From RPQJ01 sp963732375 (GTDB lineage Bacteria; Pseudomonadota; Gammaproteobacteria; Steroidobacterales; Steroidobacteraceae): 64,000 bases of DNA. The notes under the pieces were generated by a model. That model had not been told where the DNA came from and made no database searches. It saw only the letters and a program-made list of their open reading frames with translations. Position 1 is the first letter of the stretch, and each line of letters begins with the position of its first letter. Positions 51,485 to 61,525 of the stretch are shown piece after piece. The translations under genes were made by a program, and so were the position numbers. The stretch spans positions 157,354 through 221,353 of the forward strand of contig CAVSZE010000014.1 of NCBI GenBank assembly GCA_963732375.1, written 5' to 3'.

Positions 51485-51985
51485 TCAATTTGTGGCTTCA
51501 GCGTGCATCTGGTCCGTCCGGGGCACGAATACGATGTACGGCGTCGTTACCTTGCCACCCGGCGCCACATAGGCCGGCGCCGCGATGCCCGCGGACCCCA
51601 GGCTTCGCACGAACGCGTAGACGGCCTTCAGGTCGTCGTCAGTCATTGCCTTCAGGTTCAGCCAGGGCATCGGCGGCAGGCGCGGCTGGCGCGCGTGCGC
51701 GAGCCACTGCTCCTCGCTCATCGAGTTGATTACCAGCCGCAGGTTGGCCGCATACGAAGTGCCCCATGGGCCCTGGTAACCGACCGGCACACCCGTGAGC
51801 CAGTCCTTCTCCGGAACGGCTGGCCCCATCTGCGCGCCACCGGGCGTATGGCAGTCGTTGCAGCCGCTGATGCTCACCAGGTAACGGCCCCGCTCAACCT
51901 GAGTGGACCGATCAGCCGCGGATACGGTCACGGATGTGAGCGCCGCGAGGCCGGCGAGTACCAGCATGCCGGTGCGAGTGATCAT
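51485..51985 (-). CDS. Periplasmic c-type cytochrome
   Basis: A 166-residue class I cytochrome c precursor. The signal peptide ends near VSAAD, the haem site is Cys42-X2-Cys45-His46 (SGCNDCHTPGG), and the axial Met is probably in RLPPMPWLNL. The spacing and the GGAQMGPAVPEKDWLTG segment resemble cytochromes that serve alcohol or sulfite oxidising systems, but no dehydrogenase partner is adjacent. The ATG at 51985 is preferred over a longer frame. It is 152 bases downstream of the frdB stop but on the same strand, so it could be a late member of the frdCAB transcript. Confidence 0.87.
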   Translation of the reverse strand: MITRTGMLVLAGLAALTSVTVSAADRSTQVERGRYLVSISGCNDCHTPGGAQMGPAVPEKDWLTGVPVGYQGPWGTSYAANLRLVINSMSEEQWLAHARQPRLPPMPWLNLKAMTDDDLKAVYAFVRSLGSAGIAAPAYVAPGGKVTTPYIVFVPRTDQMHAEATN

Positions 51986-52137
51986 GATTGCGAACTCCAG
52001 TTTGCGCCGCACGGACCCTCGGCCCCATCCGACCCTCGGATCGAGCGGGTCCGTGTGGGTCGAAAGCATGCCCGGGACCGCTCGCAGGCGTTCCTAAATG
52101 CTCGCTAGTGGAATCCTAAGAGATTGCTAAGGCGGGA

Positions 52138-52887
52138 TCAGCCGAGCCCGGTGCGGACCATCTTCCTGCGCAGGAACGCGATCTGGGTCTGCAGCGGCAG
52201 TTCCTTCGGGCAAACGTCCTGGCAGCCGAGCAGCGTCATGCAGCCGAACACTCCGTCGTCCGTGCCCACCAGCTCGTAGAAATCCTCGTCGGTACGCGTG
52301 TCACGCGGGTCGAGGCGGAAGCGCGCGATCTTGTTCAGGCCCACCGCGCCGACGAAATCCTCGCGCATGCGCGCGGTGCCGCAGGCGGCGACGCAGCAGC
52401 CGCACTCGATGCAACGGTCCAGCTCGTAGATGCGGTCCGCAAGCTCGGGCTCCATGCGCTCCTCGAGCCGGCCGAGGTCCACGTCCTGCCCGAGCGAGTG
52501 CACCCAGGTTTCCAGCCGCTCGCTCATGCCGCGCATCCACTTGCCGGTGTTCACCGACAGATCGGCGATCAGCTCGAAAGCGGGCAACGGCGCGAGCGTG
52601 ATGTCTGCAGGCAAATCCTTGGTCAGGGTCCTGCACGCAAGCCCCGGCCGGCCGTTGACCACCATGCCGCAGCTGCCGCAGATGCCGGCACGGCAGACGA
52701 AGTCGAATGCCAGCGAGGAATCGAGACGCTCGCGGATCTCGTTCAACGCGATGAACAGCGTCATTCCCGCCGCTTCCTCGAGCTCGAATGTCTCGACGTG
52801 AGGCTCGCTGGCCTTGTCGCGTGGATCGTGGCGCAGCACGTGGAAGCTGAGCTTTCGGGCGGTCGGAGTCGCAGCCGGTTCGGTCAT
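52138..52887 (-). CDS. frdB: Fumarate reductase/succinate dehydrogenase iron-sulfur subunit
   Basis: A 249-residue FrdB/SdhB. The [2Fe-2S] ligands are in CRAGICGSCGMVV and the later Cys of GLACRT. The [4Fe-4S] site is CIECGCCVAAC, and the [3Fe-4S] site is CMTLLGCQDVCP. It carries electrons between the flavin and the di-haem cytochrome. The sequence style (GMTLFIALNEIRERLDSSL) is that of the epsilonproteobacterial/B-type enzymes rather than E. coli SdhB. Its start overlaps the FrdA stop by four bases. Confidence 0.92.
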   Translation of the reverse strand: MTEPAATPTARKLSFHVLRHDPRDKASEPHVETFELEEAAGMTLFIALNEIRERLDSSLAFDFVCRAGICGSCGMVVNGRPGLACRTLTKDLPADITLAPLPAFELIADLSVNTGKWMRGMSERLETWVHSLGQDVDLGRLEERMEPELADRIYELDRCIECGCCVAACGTARMREDFVGAVGLNKIARFRLDPRDTRTDEDFYELVGTDDGVFGCMTLLGCQDVCPKELPLQTQIAFLRRKMVRTGLG

Positions 52888-54866
52888 TTGAACTTCTCGT
52901 CGATGCGTTCGTTCAGTCCGCGGAGACTCTCGGGCAGCAGTTGTTTGTATGGCATCAGCGCCGACTGGACCTGGTGGCGATCCGCGTCCTTCAGGTGCTC
53001 GCGCAGGCCCGCTACCTCGGCTGCACGGCGCTCCGTGTCCGGATGGTCGATGTAGTTCTTCGCCCCGTACCCTCGCCAGCCTGGCGGCAGTTCCATGGTC
53101 GTGACGTCAAGCGGCTCGTAGGAGAGCTTCGGCAGCGTGGCGTCGGTGTCTGCCCAGGTCGCAAGTGTCCGGCGCAGCCAGGTCGAATCGTCGCGCTGCG
53201 GGTAATCCTCGCGGAAGTGAGCTCCGCGGCTCTCGGTGCGTGCCAGCGCCCCGGAGGCCACGCACAACGCGACCTTCAGCATTTTCTGGGTTCGATACGC
53301 GGTGACCAGCTCCGGGTTGGGCCCGTCGACCTTGTAGCGCAAGCCGATGCGCCGGCTGCGCACCAGCAGCCCCTGCAGGCGATGCACGGCTTCCTCGAGG
53401 TCGGCCCCGGTGCGGAAGATACCGACCTTGTCGGTCATGATCTGCTGCATCTCGATCTTCAGCGCGTCGGCCTGTTCTGGCCCATCGCCGTGCAGCAGGT
53501 GGTCGAGCTTGCCGCGTTCGGCCTCGACCGCCTCGCGCACCAGCGCGGTCGGGATGTCGATCTCGCCGTCCGGGCTCTCGCAGAAGTCGGCGATGTACTC
53601 GCCCACGATCATCCCGGCCACGACAGTCTCGGCCACGGAGTTCCCGCCGAGGCGATTGAAGCCGTGCATGTCCCAGCAGGCGGCCTCGCCGGCAGCGAAA
53701 AGGCCCTTCAGCGTGCGGCTCTGGCCGGTGTGCCAGGTGCGGATGCCGCCCATCGTGTAGTGCTGCGCGGGCCGCACTGCGATCCAATTCTCGGCCGGGT
53801 CCACACCCAGGAAATTCTGGCAGATCTCCTTGACCTCGCGCAGGTTGTGCTCGATGTGCTTGCGGCCGAGCTGCGTGATGTCGAGCCAGAGATGCTCGCC
53901 GAAGCGCGATTTCGCGGCATTGCCCTTGCGGATGTGCTCCTCCATGCGGCGAGAGACCACGTCGCGCGATGCGAGCTCCTTCTTCTCGGGCTCGTAGTCC
54001 GGCATGAAGCGGTGCCCGCTTGCATCGCGCAGCACACCGCCGTCGCCACGGCACCCTTCGGTCACCAGGATTCCCGCCGGGAAGATGCCGGTCGGGTGGA
54101 ACTGCACGGCTTCCATGTTGCCAAGCGCCGCGACGCCGGTTTCGAGCGCCAGCGCCGCGCCGATGCCCTCGCAGATGACCGCGTTCGTGGTGACCCGGTA
54201 CACGCGACCGGCGCCGCCGGTCGCGATCGCGGTTGCCTTCGCCACGTACGCAACAAGCTCGCCGGTGATCAGGTCGCGCACCACGGCGCCGAAACAGCGC
54301 GACCCGTCGTGGATAAGCGCGATGGCCTCCTTGCGCTCATGGACCGGGATGCCCTCGGCAATCGCCCGGTCGCCGACCGCGAACAGCATCGCGTGGCCGG
54401 TGCCGTCCGACACGTAGCAGGTGCGCCACTTGCGGGTGCCGCCGAAGTCGCGCTGCGCCACGAGGCCATGCGCCTCGTCCCGCTCGGTGAGCGTGACCTT
54501 CTGGCCGTTGATGATCACTTCCCGGTCGCCGCGTTGCACGCGGCTCCAGGGCAGGCCCCAGGAGGCGAGTTCGCGCACGGCCTTCGGGGCCGTATTCACG
54601 AACATGCGCACGACTTCCTGGTCGGCGCCCCAGTCACTGCCCCGCACCGTGTCCTCGAAGTGCACGTCTTCGTTGTCGCCCTGTCCCTTCGTGACATTGC
54701 CGAGACTCGCCTGCATGCCTCCCTGGGCAGCGGCGGAATGCGAGCGCTTGGGCGGGACCAGCGACAGCACGATGGCATCGTGCCCGCGCCGGCGGGCGCC
54801 AATGGCCACGCGCAGGCCGGCGAGGCCTCCGCCGATCACCAGGACATCGGTGTAGACGACTTTCAT
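52884..54866 (-). CDS. frdA: Fumarate reductase/succinate dehydrogenase flavoprotein subunit
   Basis: A 660-residue flavoprotein. The Rossmann motif is VLVIGGGLAGLRVAIGARRR. The covalent FAD ligand is His43 in KRSHSAAAQGGMQ, the same number I recall for Wolinella FrdA. The active-site regions FHPTGIFPAGILVTEG and NRLGGNSVAETVVAG are present. It interconverts succinate and fumarate. Length and the REDYPQRDD tail fit the epsilon-type enzyme. The ATG at 54866 overlaps the FrdC stop by four bases; the upstream frame extension lies in frdC. Confidence 0.93.
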   Translation of the reverse strand: MKVVYTDVLVIGGGLAGLRVAIGARRRGHDAIVLSLVPPKRSHSAAAQGGMQASLGNVTKGQGDNEDVHFEDTVRGSDWGADQEVVRMFVNTAPKAVRELASWGLPWSRVQRGDREVIINGQKVTLTERDEAHGLVAQRDFGGTRKWRTCYVSDGTGHAMLFAVGDRAIAEGIPVHERKEAIALIHDGSRCFGAVVRDLITGELVAYVAKATAIATGGAGRVYRVTTNAVICEGIGAALALETGVAALGNMEAVQFHPTGIFPAGILVTEGCRGDGGVLRDASGHRFMPDYEPEKKELASRDVVSRRMEEHIRKGNAAKSRFGEHLWLDITQLGRKHIEHNLREVKEICQNFLGVDPAENWIAVRPAQHYTMGGIRTWHTGQSRTLKGLFAAGEAACWDMHGFNRLGGNSVAETVVAGMIVGEYIADFCESPDGEIDIPTALVREAVEAERGKLDHLLHGDGPEQADALKIEMQQIMTDKVGIFRTGADLEEAVHRLQGLLVRSRRIGLRYKVDGPNPELVTAYRTQKMLKVALCVASGALARTESRGAHFREDYPQRDDSTWLRRTLATWADTDATLPKLSYEPLDVTTMELPPGWRGYGAKNYIDHPDTERRAAEVAGLREHLKDADRHQVQSALMPYKQLLPESLRGLNERIDEKFK

Positions 54867-55615
54867 GGCGTGTGCACCGCGGCAATTCCGGACGGGACGT
54901 AGGGTTGACCGTAGGCTGGCGCGTGCTCGATGCCGATCTTGATGTAAGCGACCAGCGTCGCGAGACCGAGCGCCAGGAAAAACACGGTTATCGCCCACTT
55001 GAAGGCCTTGAGCCTGCGCCGCGTGACGGCCGCGTCACGGCTCTCCAGCCAGCCCCACTTGAGCGCGAGACGGTAGAGGCCTATGCCGCCGTGGAACTCG
55101 ACGGCGAACAGCAACACCAGGTACAGCGGCCACATCAGGTCGGTCCAGACGCGGTCGGCCGACTCGAAGGGCCCGATCCGGGCCGGGTGGGTCATCATGA
55201 TGTACAGGTGCACGGAGGCCATGAAGAACATCCCGAAGCCCGTCACGACCTGCCAGTACCAGAGCGACGTGTCGGAGTGCTTCATTGCGGCCATGTGGCC
55301 GCGGAATTCCCGGTACTGGCGGTAGCTGGCCGGAAACTTGCGCAGCGCGAGCGCCGCGTGCGCGATGAAGAGCGCGAAGACGCAACCGACCAGAATCGAA
55401 ACCAGCCAGGGCAGGCTGCGTCCGAAAAAGTAATAGCCCTCGAAGAACCGCGCCACGGTCCACATGGCGTCATTACCCAGCAGGATGCTGGAGACGAACA
55501 TCATGTGCACCCACATGAAAAGGCCGAGCAGCAACCCCGTCCCGCTCTGCAGAAAATCGAGCCGTGCCGGCCAGCGTGCGGCCGGCGCCAGTGGAGCGGC
55601 CGGGGGGGCATTCAT
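54863..55615 (-). CDS. frdC: Fumarate reductase/succinate dehydrogenase di-haem cytochrome b subunit
   Basis: A 250-residue five-helix cytochrome b. Histidines 37, 86, 136 and 175 stand where Wolinella FrdC has haem ligands 44, 93, 143 and 182. Glu59 and Glu173 match its Glu66 (quinol oxidation) and Glu180 (E-pathway), all with a constant offset of seven. This is therefore the B-type, di-haem enzyme, not the E. coli SdhC/SdhD type. The start at 55615 fits that alignment; an in-frame ATG at 55657 would add 14 residues. It heads frdCAB and is divergent from nuoA. Confidence 0.88.
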   Translation of the reverse strand: MNAPPAAPLAPAARWPARLDFLQSGTGLLLGLFMWVHMMFVSSILLGNDAMWTVARFFEGYYFFGRSLPWLVSILVGCVFALFIAHAALALRKFPASYRQYREFRGHMAAMKHSDTSLWYWQVVTGFGMFFMASVHLYIMMTHPARIGPFESADRVWTDLMWPLYLVLLFAVEFHGGIGLYRLALKWGWLESRDAAVTRRRLKAFKWAITVFFLALGLATLVAYIKIGIEHAPAYGQPYVPSGIAAVHTP

Positions 55616-55701
55616 GTTGTCGGTTCCGCTCTTCACCTGCGTTACACTCCGGGCCATTGTCGCGGCCCCGATTTCGAGTCATCGACCCATGGCTAGACCA
55701 T

Positions 55702-55722
55702 AAGTGTTTACCGTAGACACTT
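55702..55722. promoter_or_regulatory. 21-bp palindromic operator between frdC and nuoA
   Basis: AAGTGTTTAC (55702-55711), a central C, and GTAGACACTT (55713-55722) are inverted repeats matching at nine of ten positions. The right arm runs into the -35 box of the putative nuo promoter. A dimeric regulator bound here would affect nuo and possibly the divergent frd genes. I do not recognise the regulator. Confidence 0.6.
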
Positions 55723-55750
55723 TCACCGCAACCACTGCGCTGCGTATAGT
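55722..55750 (+). promoter_or_regulatory. Sigma-70-type promoter of the nuo operon
   Basis: TTCACC (55722-55727; four of six matches to TTGACA) and TATAGT (55745-55750; five of six to TATAAT) are separated by the optimal 17 bases. The predicted start of transcription near 55757 is about 20 bases before the nuoA ATG. The palindromic operator abuts the -35 box. Confidence 0.6.
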
Positions 55751-55777
55751 CCGCCCCCGGGGAACCACCACGCCGCC

Positions 55778-56143
55778 ATGAACGCATACCTCGACTTCTT
55801 CGTCTACCTGGTCGCGATACTCGGTTTTGTCGCAGTTACGCTGTGGATGAACCGCGTGCTCGGCCCGAAACCCGTCGCCTCGGAGATGAAACTCGAGCCC
55901 TTTGAGTGCGGCGCGACGGCCATCCAGCAGGTGAACGTCAGGGCGGTGCCGGTCAAGTACTACGCCATCGCGGTGATCTTCATCCTGTTCGACCTGGAAA
56001 CCGTGTTTCTCTACGTGTGGGCGCTGGCGGCACAACCGCTCACCGCGCCGCTGGTGGTAGCATTCGCGACCTTCACCGTCCTGCTCGTGGTCATCATGCT
56101 TTACGTCTGGCGAACCGGGTTGCTCGAGGAGGTCACGCGGTGA
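55778..56143 (+). CDS. nuoA: NADH-quinone oxidoreductase subunit A
   Basis: A 121-residue three-helix subunit of complex I's membrane arm. LEPFECGATAIQQVNVRAVPVKYYAIAVIFILFDLETVFLYVWA contains the universal NuoA loop (ECG and VKYYAIAVIFILFDLE) next to the quinone tunnel. It is first in an operon in which successive genes overlap or nearly touch. The start follows a clear promoter. Confidence 0.95.
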   Translation: MNAYLDFFVYLVAILGFVAVTLWMNRVLGPKPVASEMKLEPFECGATAIQQVNVRAVPVKYYAIAVIFILFDLETVFLYVWALAAQPLTAPLVVAFATFTVLLVVIMLYVWRTGLLEEVTR

Positions 56144-56643
56144 CCGCCGGAGCGCAGGAGCGCCGCCCTAGCGCGGCGTTCGAATACCTGACGACGCGGA
56201 AGGACGAGTTCGTGGGCTGGGCCCGCAAATTCTCGCTGTTCCCGTATCCGTTCGTGACCGCCTGCTGCGCGATGGAGTTCATGTCGGTGAGCTCGACGCT
56301 CTACGACACCGACCGCTTCGGTGCCGCGCTGCCGCGCTTCACGCCCCGGCAGTCCGATCTGCTGATGGTCGTCGGCACGGTCACGCACAAGCAGGCGCCG
56401 ATCCTGCTGAAGGTCTACGAGCAGATGTGCGAACCCAAGTGGGTGATCGCCTTCGGCGTATGCGCGTCGAGCGGCGGCTTCTACCAGAATTACGCCGCGC
56501 TGCCGGGCATCGACAAGATCATCCCGGTGGATCTCTACATCCCGGGCTGTCCGCCCCGGCCCGAGATGGTCATCGACGGCATCATGAAGCTGCAGGACCG
56601 GATCGCCGGCGACCGCCACGCGATCATCAACGAGAAGTTCTGA
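56140..56643 (+). CDS. nuoB: NADH-quinone oxidoreductase subunit B
   Basis: A 167-residue subunit that holds cluster N2, the last iron-sulfur centre before quinone. FVTACCAMEFMSV provides the tandem cysteines, with the other two in GVCASSGG and IPGCPPRPE. The GTG at 56140 overlaps the nuoA stop by four bases and has GGAGG seven bases upstream, so the long upstream frame is not used. Confidence 0.95.
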   Translation: MTAGAQERRPSAAFEYLTTRKDEFVGWARKFSLFPYPFVTACCAMEFMSVSSTLYDTDRFGAALPRFTPRQSDLLMVVGTVTHKQAPILLKVYEQMCEPKWVIAFGVCASSGGFYQNYAALPGIDKIIPVDLYIPGCPPRPEMVIDGIMKLQDRIAGDRHAIINEKF

Positions 56644-56645
56644 CC

Positions 56646-57134
56646 GTGAGCGAAGCAGTCCTCGAACAGGTTCGCGAGCACCTTGACGGCATGGCCCAGG
56701 AAGCCACCGTGACGCACGGAACGCTGGCGCTGCTGATCGAGCCCGTGCAGCTGCTCGCGGCCGTCCGCGCGCTCAAGGATGTGCTGGGCTTCGACATGTT
56801 CCTGGACGTGACGGCCGTGGACTGGCCGGAGCGTGAACCGCGCTTCGACGTCGCCTGGCACTTCTATTCGACCCGGCAGCACGTCCGGGTGCGCCTCAAG
56901 GCGCGCGTATCGGAACGAGATCCCACCGTGGACTCGCTCACGGGCCTGTATGGCTCGGCGGGCTACATGGAGCGCGAGTGCCACGACATGTACGGCATCG
57001 TGTTCCGCGGCAATGACGACCTGCGCCCGATCCTGCTATACGAGGGTTTCGTGGGCCACCCGCTGCGCAAGGACTACCCGAAGCAGAAAGAGCAGCCGCT
57101 GGTGCCCTACCGGGCGAGCGAGGCCCGCAAGTGA
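56646..57134 (+). CDS. nuoC: NADH-quinone oxidoreductase subunit C
   Basis: A 162-residue 30-kDa-type subunit that scaffolds the peripheral arm. FDMFLDVTAVDWPE-RFDVAWHFYS and SLTGLYGSAGYMERECHDMYGIVF, then LLYEGFVGHPLRKDYPK, are diagnostic. It is separate from nuoD, unlike the fused NuoCD of E. coli. The GTG start comes two bases after the nuoB stop. Confidence 0.93.
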   Translation: MSEAVLEQVREHLDGMAQEATVTHGTLALLIEPVQLLAAVRALKDVLGFDMFLDVTAVDWPEREPRFDVAWHFYSTRQHVRVRLKARVSERDPTVDSLTGLYGSAGYMERECHDMYGIVFRGNDDLRPILLYEGFVGHPLRKDYPKQKEQPLVPYRASEARK

Positions 57135-58348
57135 GCCTCAAGCTGCCAAACCCGATCCGGCCCGCGTTCGACAAGGGCGGCACCGACAGCGCCGTCATCG
57201 TCAACATCGGCCCGTCGCACCCGGCGACTCACGGCACGATCCAGATCGTCGCCGAACTCGACGGCGAGCGCGTGGTTCGCACCGACGTGCATTGCGGCTA
57301 CCTGCATCGGGGGTTCGAGAAGGAGTGCGAATCGCACACCTGGCACAACCTGATCCCCTACGTGGACCGGCTCAATTACTGCTCGGCGCTGATCAACGAC
57401 TTCGCTTACTGCGAGGCCGTCGAGAAGCTGATGGACATCGAAATCACGCCGCGCTGCCGCCACCTGCGCACGCTGCTCTCGGAGTATTCGCGCATCGCCG
57501 ACCACCTGACCTGCATCGCCGCTGCGCTGATGGAGCTGGGCGCAATGACGGCATTCCTGTACCTGGTCACGATCCGCGATTACATCTACGAGCACCTGGC
57601 GGCGCTGACCGGCGCCCGCGTCACCTACAGCTACGGCCGAATCGGCGGCCTCGCGAACGACCTGCCGGAAGGCTGGCTGAAGCGTCTCGGCGAGATCCTC
57701 GACGAAATGGACACCTTCACCGGCCGCGTGCATGGCCTGGTGGACCGCAACCGCATCTTCATCGACCGAACGCGCGACGTCGGCGTGCTCGGCATTGCCG
57801 AGGCGATCAACTGGGGCTTCACCGGCCCGATCCTTCGCTCCACCGGCGCCGCTCGGGACCTGCGCAAGGACACGCCCTACCTGTCCTACGCCGAACTCGA
57901 TTTCGAAGTTCCGGTTGGAATCAAGGGCGATAACTACGACCGCTACTACGTGCGCATGCGCGAGATCGACGAGTCCGCGCACATGATCCGGCAGCTGGTG
58001 GACATGCTCGAGCCCGGCCCCATCAACGTAGACGATCGTCGATGTGTTTTCCCTGAAAAAACATTGGTTTACAACGAGATCGAATCGCTGATCAACCACT
58101 TCAAGCTGGTGATGGAGGGGCCGCAGGTGCCCCCGGGCGAGGTCTACTCGGCGCAGGAAGGCGCGAACGGCGAGCTTGGGTTCTACCTCGTCAGCGTCGG
58201 TGGCGGCGTACCGTGGAAGGTGCACTGCCGCAGCCCGAGTTTCGTCCACGTGGGCGGCGTGCACCGGATGCTCGATGGCTACCAGCTGGCCGACATCGTG
58301 CCGACCTTCGGCTCGGTGAACATGATCGGCGGGGAGTGCGACAGGTGA
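57131..58348 (+). CDS. nuoD: NADH-quinone oxidoreductase subunit D
   Basis: A 405-residue 49-kDa-type subunit forming the quinone-binding cavity with NuoB. NIGPSHPATHGTIQIVAELDGE and VDRLNYCSALINDFAY are the classical blocks. The C-terminal GGVPWKVHCRSPSFVHVGGVHRML and GSVNMIGGECDR are intact. The GTG at 57131 overlaps the nuoC stop by four bases. Confidence 0.95.
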   Translation: MSLKLPNPIRPAFDKGGTDSAVIVNIGPSHPATHGTIQIVAELDGERVVRTDVHCGYLHRGFEKECESHTWHNLIPYVDRLNYCSALINDFAYCEAVEKLMDIEITPRCRHLRTLLSEYSRIADHLTCIAAALMELGAMTAFLYLVTIRDYIYEHLAALTGARVTYSYGRIGGLANDLPEGWLKRLGEILDEMDTFTGRVHGLVDRNRIFIDRTRDVGVLGIAEAINWGFTGPILRSTGAARDLRKDTPYLSYAELDFEVPVGIKGDNYDRYYVRMREIDESAHMIRQLVDMLEPGPINVDDRRCVFPEKTLVYNEIESLINHFKLVMEGPQVPPGEVYSAQEGANGELGFYLVSVGGGVPWKVHCRSPSFVHVGGVHRMLDGYQLADIVPTFGSVNMIGGECDR

Positions 58349-58809
58349 AACACCTGATCCCTGAATTCGAGAACCTGCGCAGGCGCTTCCCTGCGGGCTT
58401 CGAGTCCTCGCTGGTGCTGCCCTGCCTGAGGCGCATCCAGGAAGACCGCGGCTACGTCGCGGACGACGATGTCGAGGAGTTGACCGCCTACCTCGGGGTG
58501 CCGCGCATCCAGATCGAGGAGGTGCTCTCCTTCTATACGCAATTCCGCCGCAAGCCGATCGGCCGCTGGCACCTGCAGATGTGCCACAACGTCAGCTGCT
58601 CGATGCGCGGCGCCGAAACGCTGTTGTCGTACGTCGAGCGAAAGCTCGGCGTACGCCCGGGCGAGACCACCGCCGACGGCCGCTACACGCTGTCCACGGC
58701 CGAGTGCCTGGGCTCGTGTGGCACGGCACCGATGATGATGGTCAACGACACGTACCACGAGAACCTCACTGCCGAAAAGCTCGACGCGCTGCTGGAGGGC
58801 CTTAAATAG
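58345..58809 (+). CDS. nuoE: NADH-quinone oxidoreductase subunit E
   Basis: A 154-residue 24-kDa-type subunit that binds [2Fe-2S] cluster N1a through the cysteines of MCHNVSC and of CLGSCGTAP. VLPCLRRIQEDRGYVADDDVE and VPRIQIEEVLSFYTQFRR form its helical N-terminal domain. The GTG at 58345 overlaps the nuoD stop by four bases. Confidence 0.94.
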   Translation: MKHLIPEFENLRRRFPAGFESSLVLPCLRRIQEDRGYVADDDVEELTAYLGVPRIQIEEVLSFYTQFRRKPIGRWHLQMCHNVSCSMRGAETLLSYVERKLGVRPGETTADGRYTLSTAECLGSCGTAPMMMVNDTYHENLTAEKLDALLEGLK

Positions 58810-58811
58810 CC

Positions 58812-60091
58812 ATGCCCGGCCGCCAGCTCATCATGTCGTTCCCGGTCACGGCGTCTTCGCACACGCTGGCGGAATATCGCGCCCGCGGCGGATACCAGGC
58901 GCTCGAGAAGACCCTGCGTGAAATGAAGCCGTCGGACGTCACCAAGGAAGTCACCGCGTCGGGCCTGCAGGGCCGCGGCGGTGCGTCGTTCCCGATGGGC
59001 CGCAAGTGGCAGGTGATCGTGCCCGACGACGGGCAACCCCACTACCTGATTGCCAATGCCGACGAGGGTGAGCCGGGCACGTTCAAGGACCGCTGGATCC
59101 TCGAGAACAACCCGCACATGCTGGTCGAGTCGATGCTGATCGCCAGCTATGCGCTCGGCGTGCGCAACTGCTTCGTCTACATCCGCGGCGAGTTCGACCT
59201 GCCCTACCGCCGCCTCGCCGGCGCGGTCGAGGAGGCTTACGAGGCGGGATACTTCGGCGAGAAGATCCTCGGCAGCGGTTTTTCCTGCGACATCGTCGTG
59301 TACCGGGGCGCCGGTGCATACGTCGCGGGCGAGGCGTCCGGCCTGCTCGCATCGCTCGAGGGCAAGAAGAGCTACCCGCGCAACCGGCCGCCGCGGCTGA
59401 CGGTGAAGGGCCTCTACCAGCAACCCACCGTGGTGAACAACGTCGAGTCGCTGTCGAACATTGCCTGGATCATCGCCAACGGCGCCGACGCCTTCAAGGC
59501 GGTCGGCACGCCGAAGAGCCCGGGCACGCGGCTCTTTTCCGTGTCGGGGCACGTCAATCGCCCGGGCGTATACGAGGTCGAACTCGGCTACCCGTGGATG
59601 AGGTTCCTGGACGAAGACTGCGGCGGCATCCTGCACGGTCGCGCGATCAAGTGCGTGGTGCCGGGCGGAGTGTCGTCCAAGGTACTCACTGGCAGCGATA
59701 TCGCGGACCTCAACCTGTCGCACGAGGCGCTGTGGGACGTCGGCTCGACGCTCGGTTCCGGCGGCATGATCGTGATCGCGGAAGGCACCTGCATGGTGAG
59801 CCTGCTGCAGGTGATGCTGCGCTTCTACCACCACGAGTCCTGCGGACAGTGCACGCCCTGCCGCCACGGCACGGGCTGGATGCACCGGATCATCGACCGC
59901 ATCGCCGCCGGCAAGGGTCGCCCGGAGGACATCGAGCGCCTCTACTACATCTCAAAATTCAACGACGGGACCACGATCTGCGGCCTCGGGGACGCGGCGG
60001 GCTACGCCTGCACCGGAATCCTCGACAAGTTCCGCGAAGAGTTCGAGTACTGCATCGAGCACAAGCGCTCGCGTTTCGACGGGAACCTGGA

Positions 60092-60110
<19 letters not shown>
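58812..60110 (+). CDS. nuoF: NADH-quinone oxidoreductase subunit F
   Basis: A 432-residue 51-kDa-type subunit that oxidises NADH at FMN and passes electrons to N3. GLQGRGGASFPMGRKW and NADEGEPGTFKDRWILE are the FMN/NADH sites, and SCGQCTPCRHGT plus the Cys of GTTICGLGD bind N3. The ATG at 58812 starts two bases after nuoE; a later in-frame ATG (MSFPVTASS) is possible. The last 19 bases overlap nuoG. Confidence 0.95.
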
Positions 60111-61521
<1,411 letters not shown>

Positions 61522-61525
<4 letters not shown>

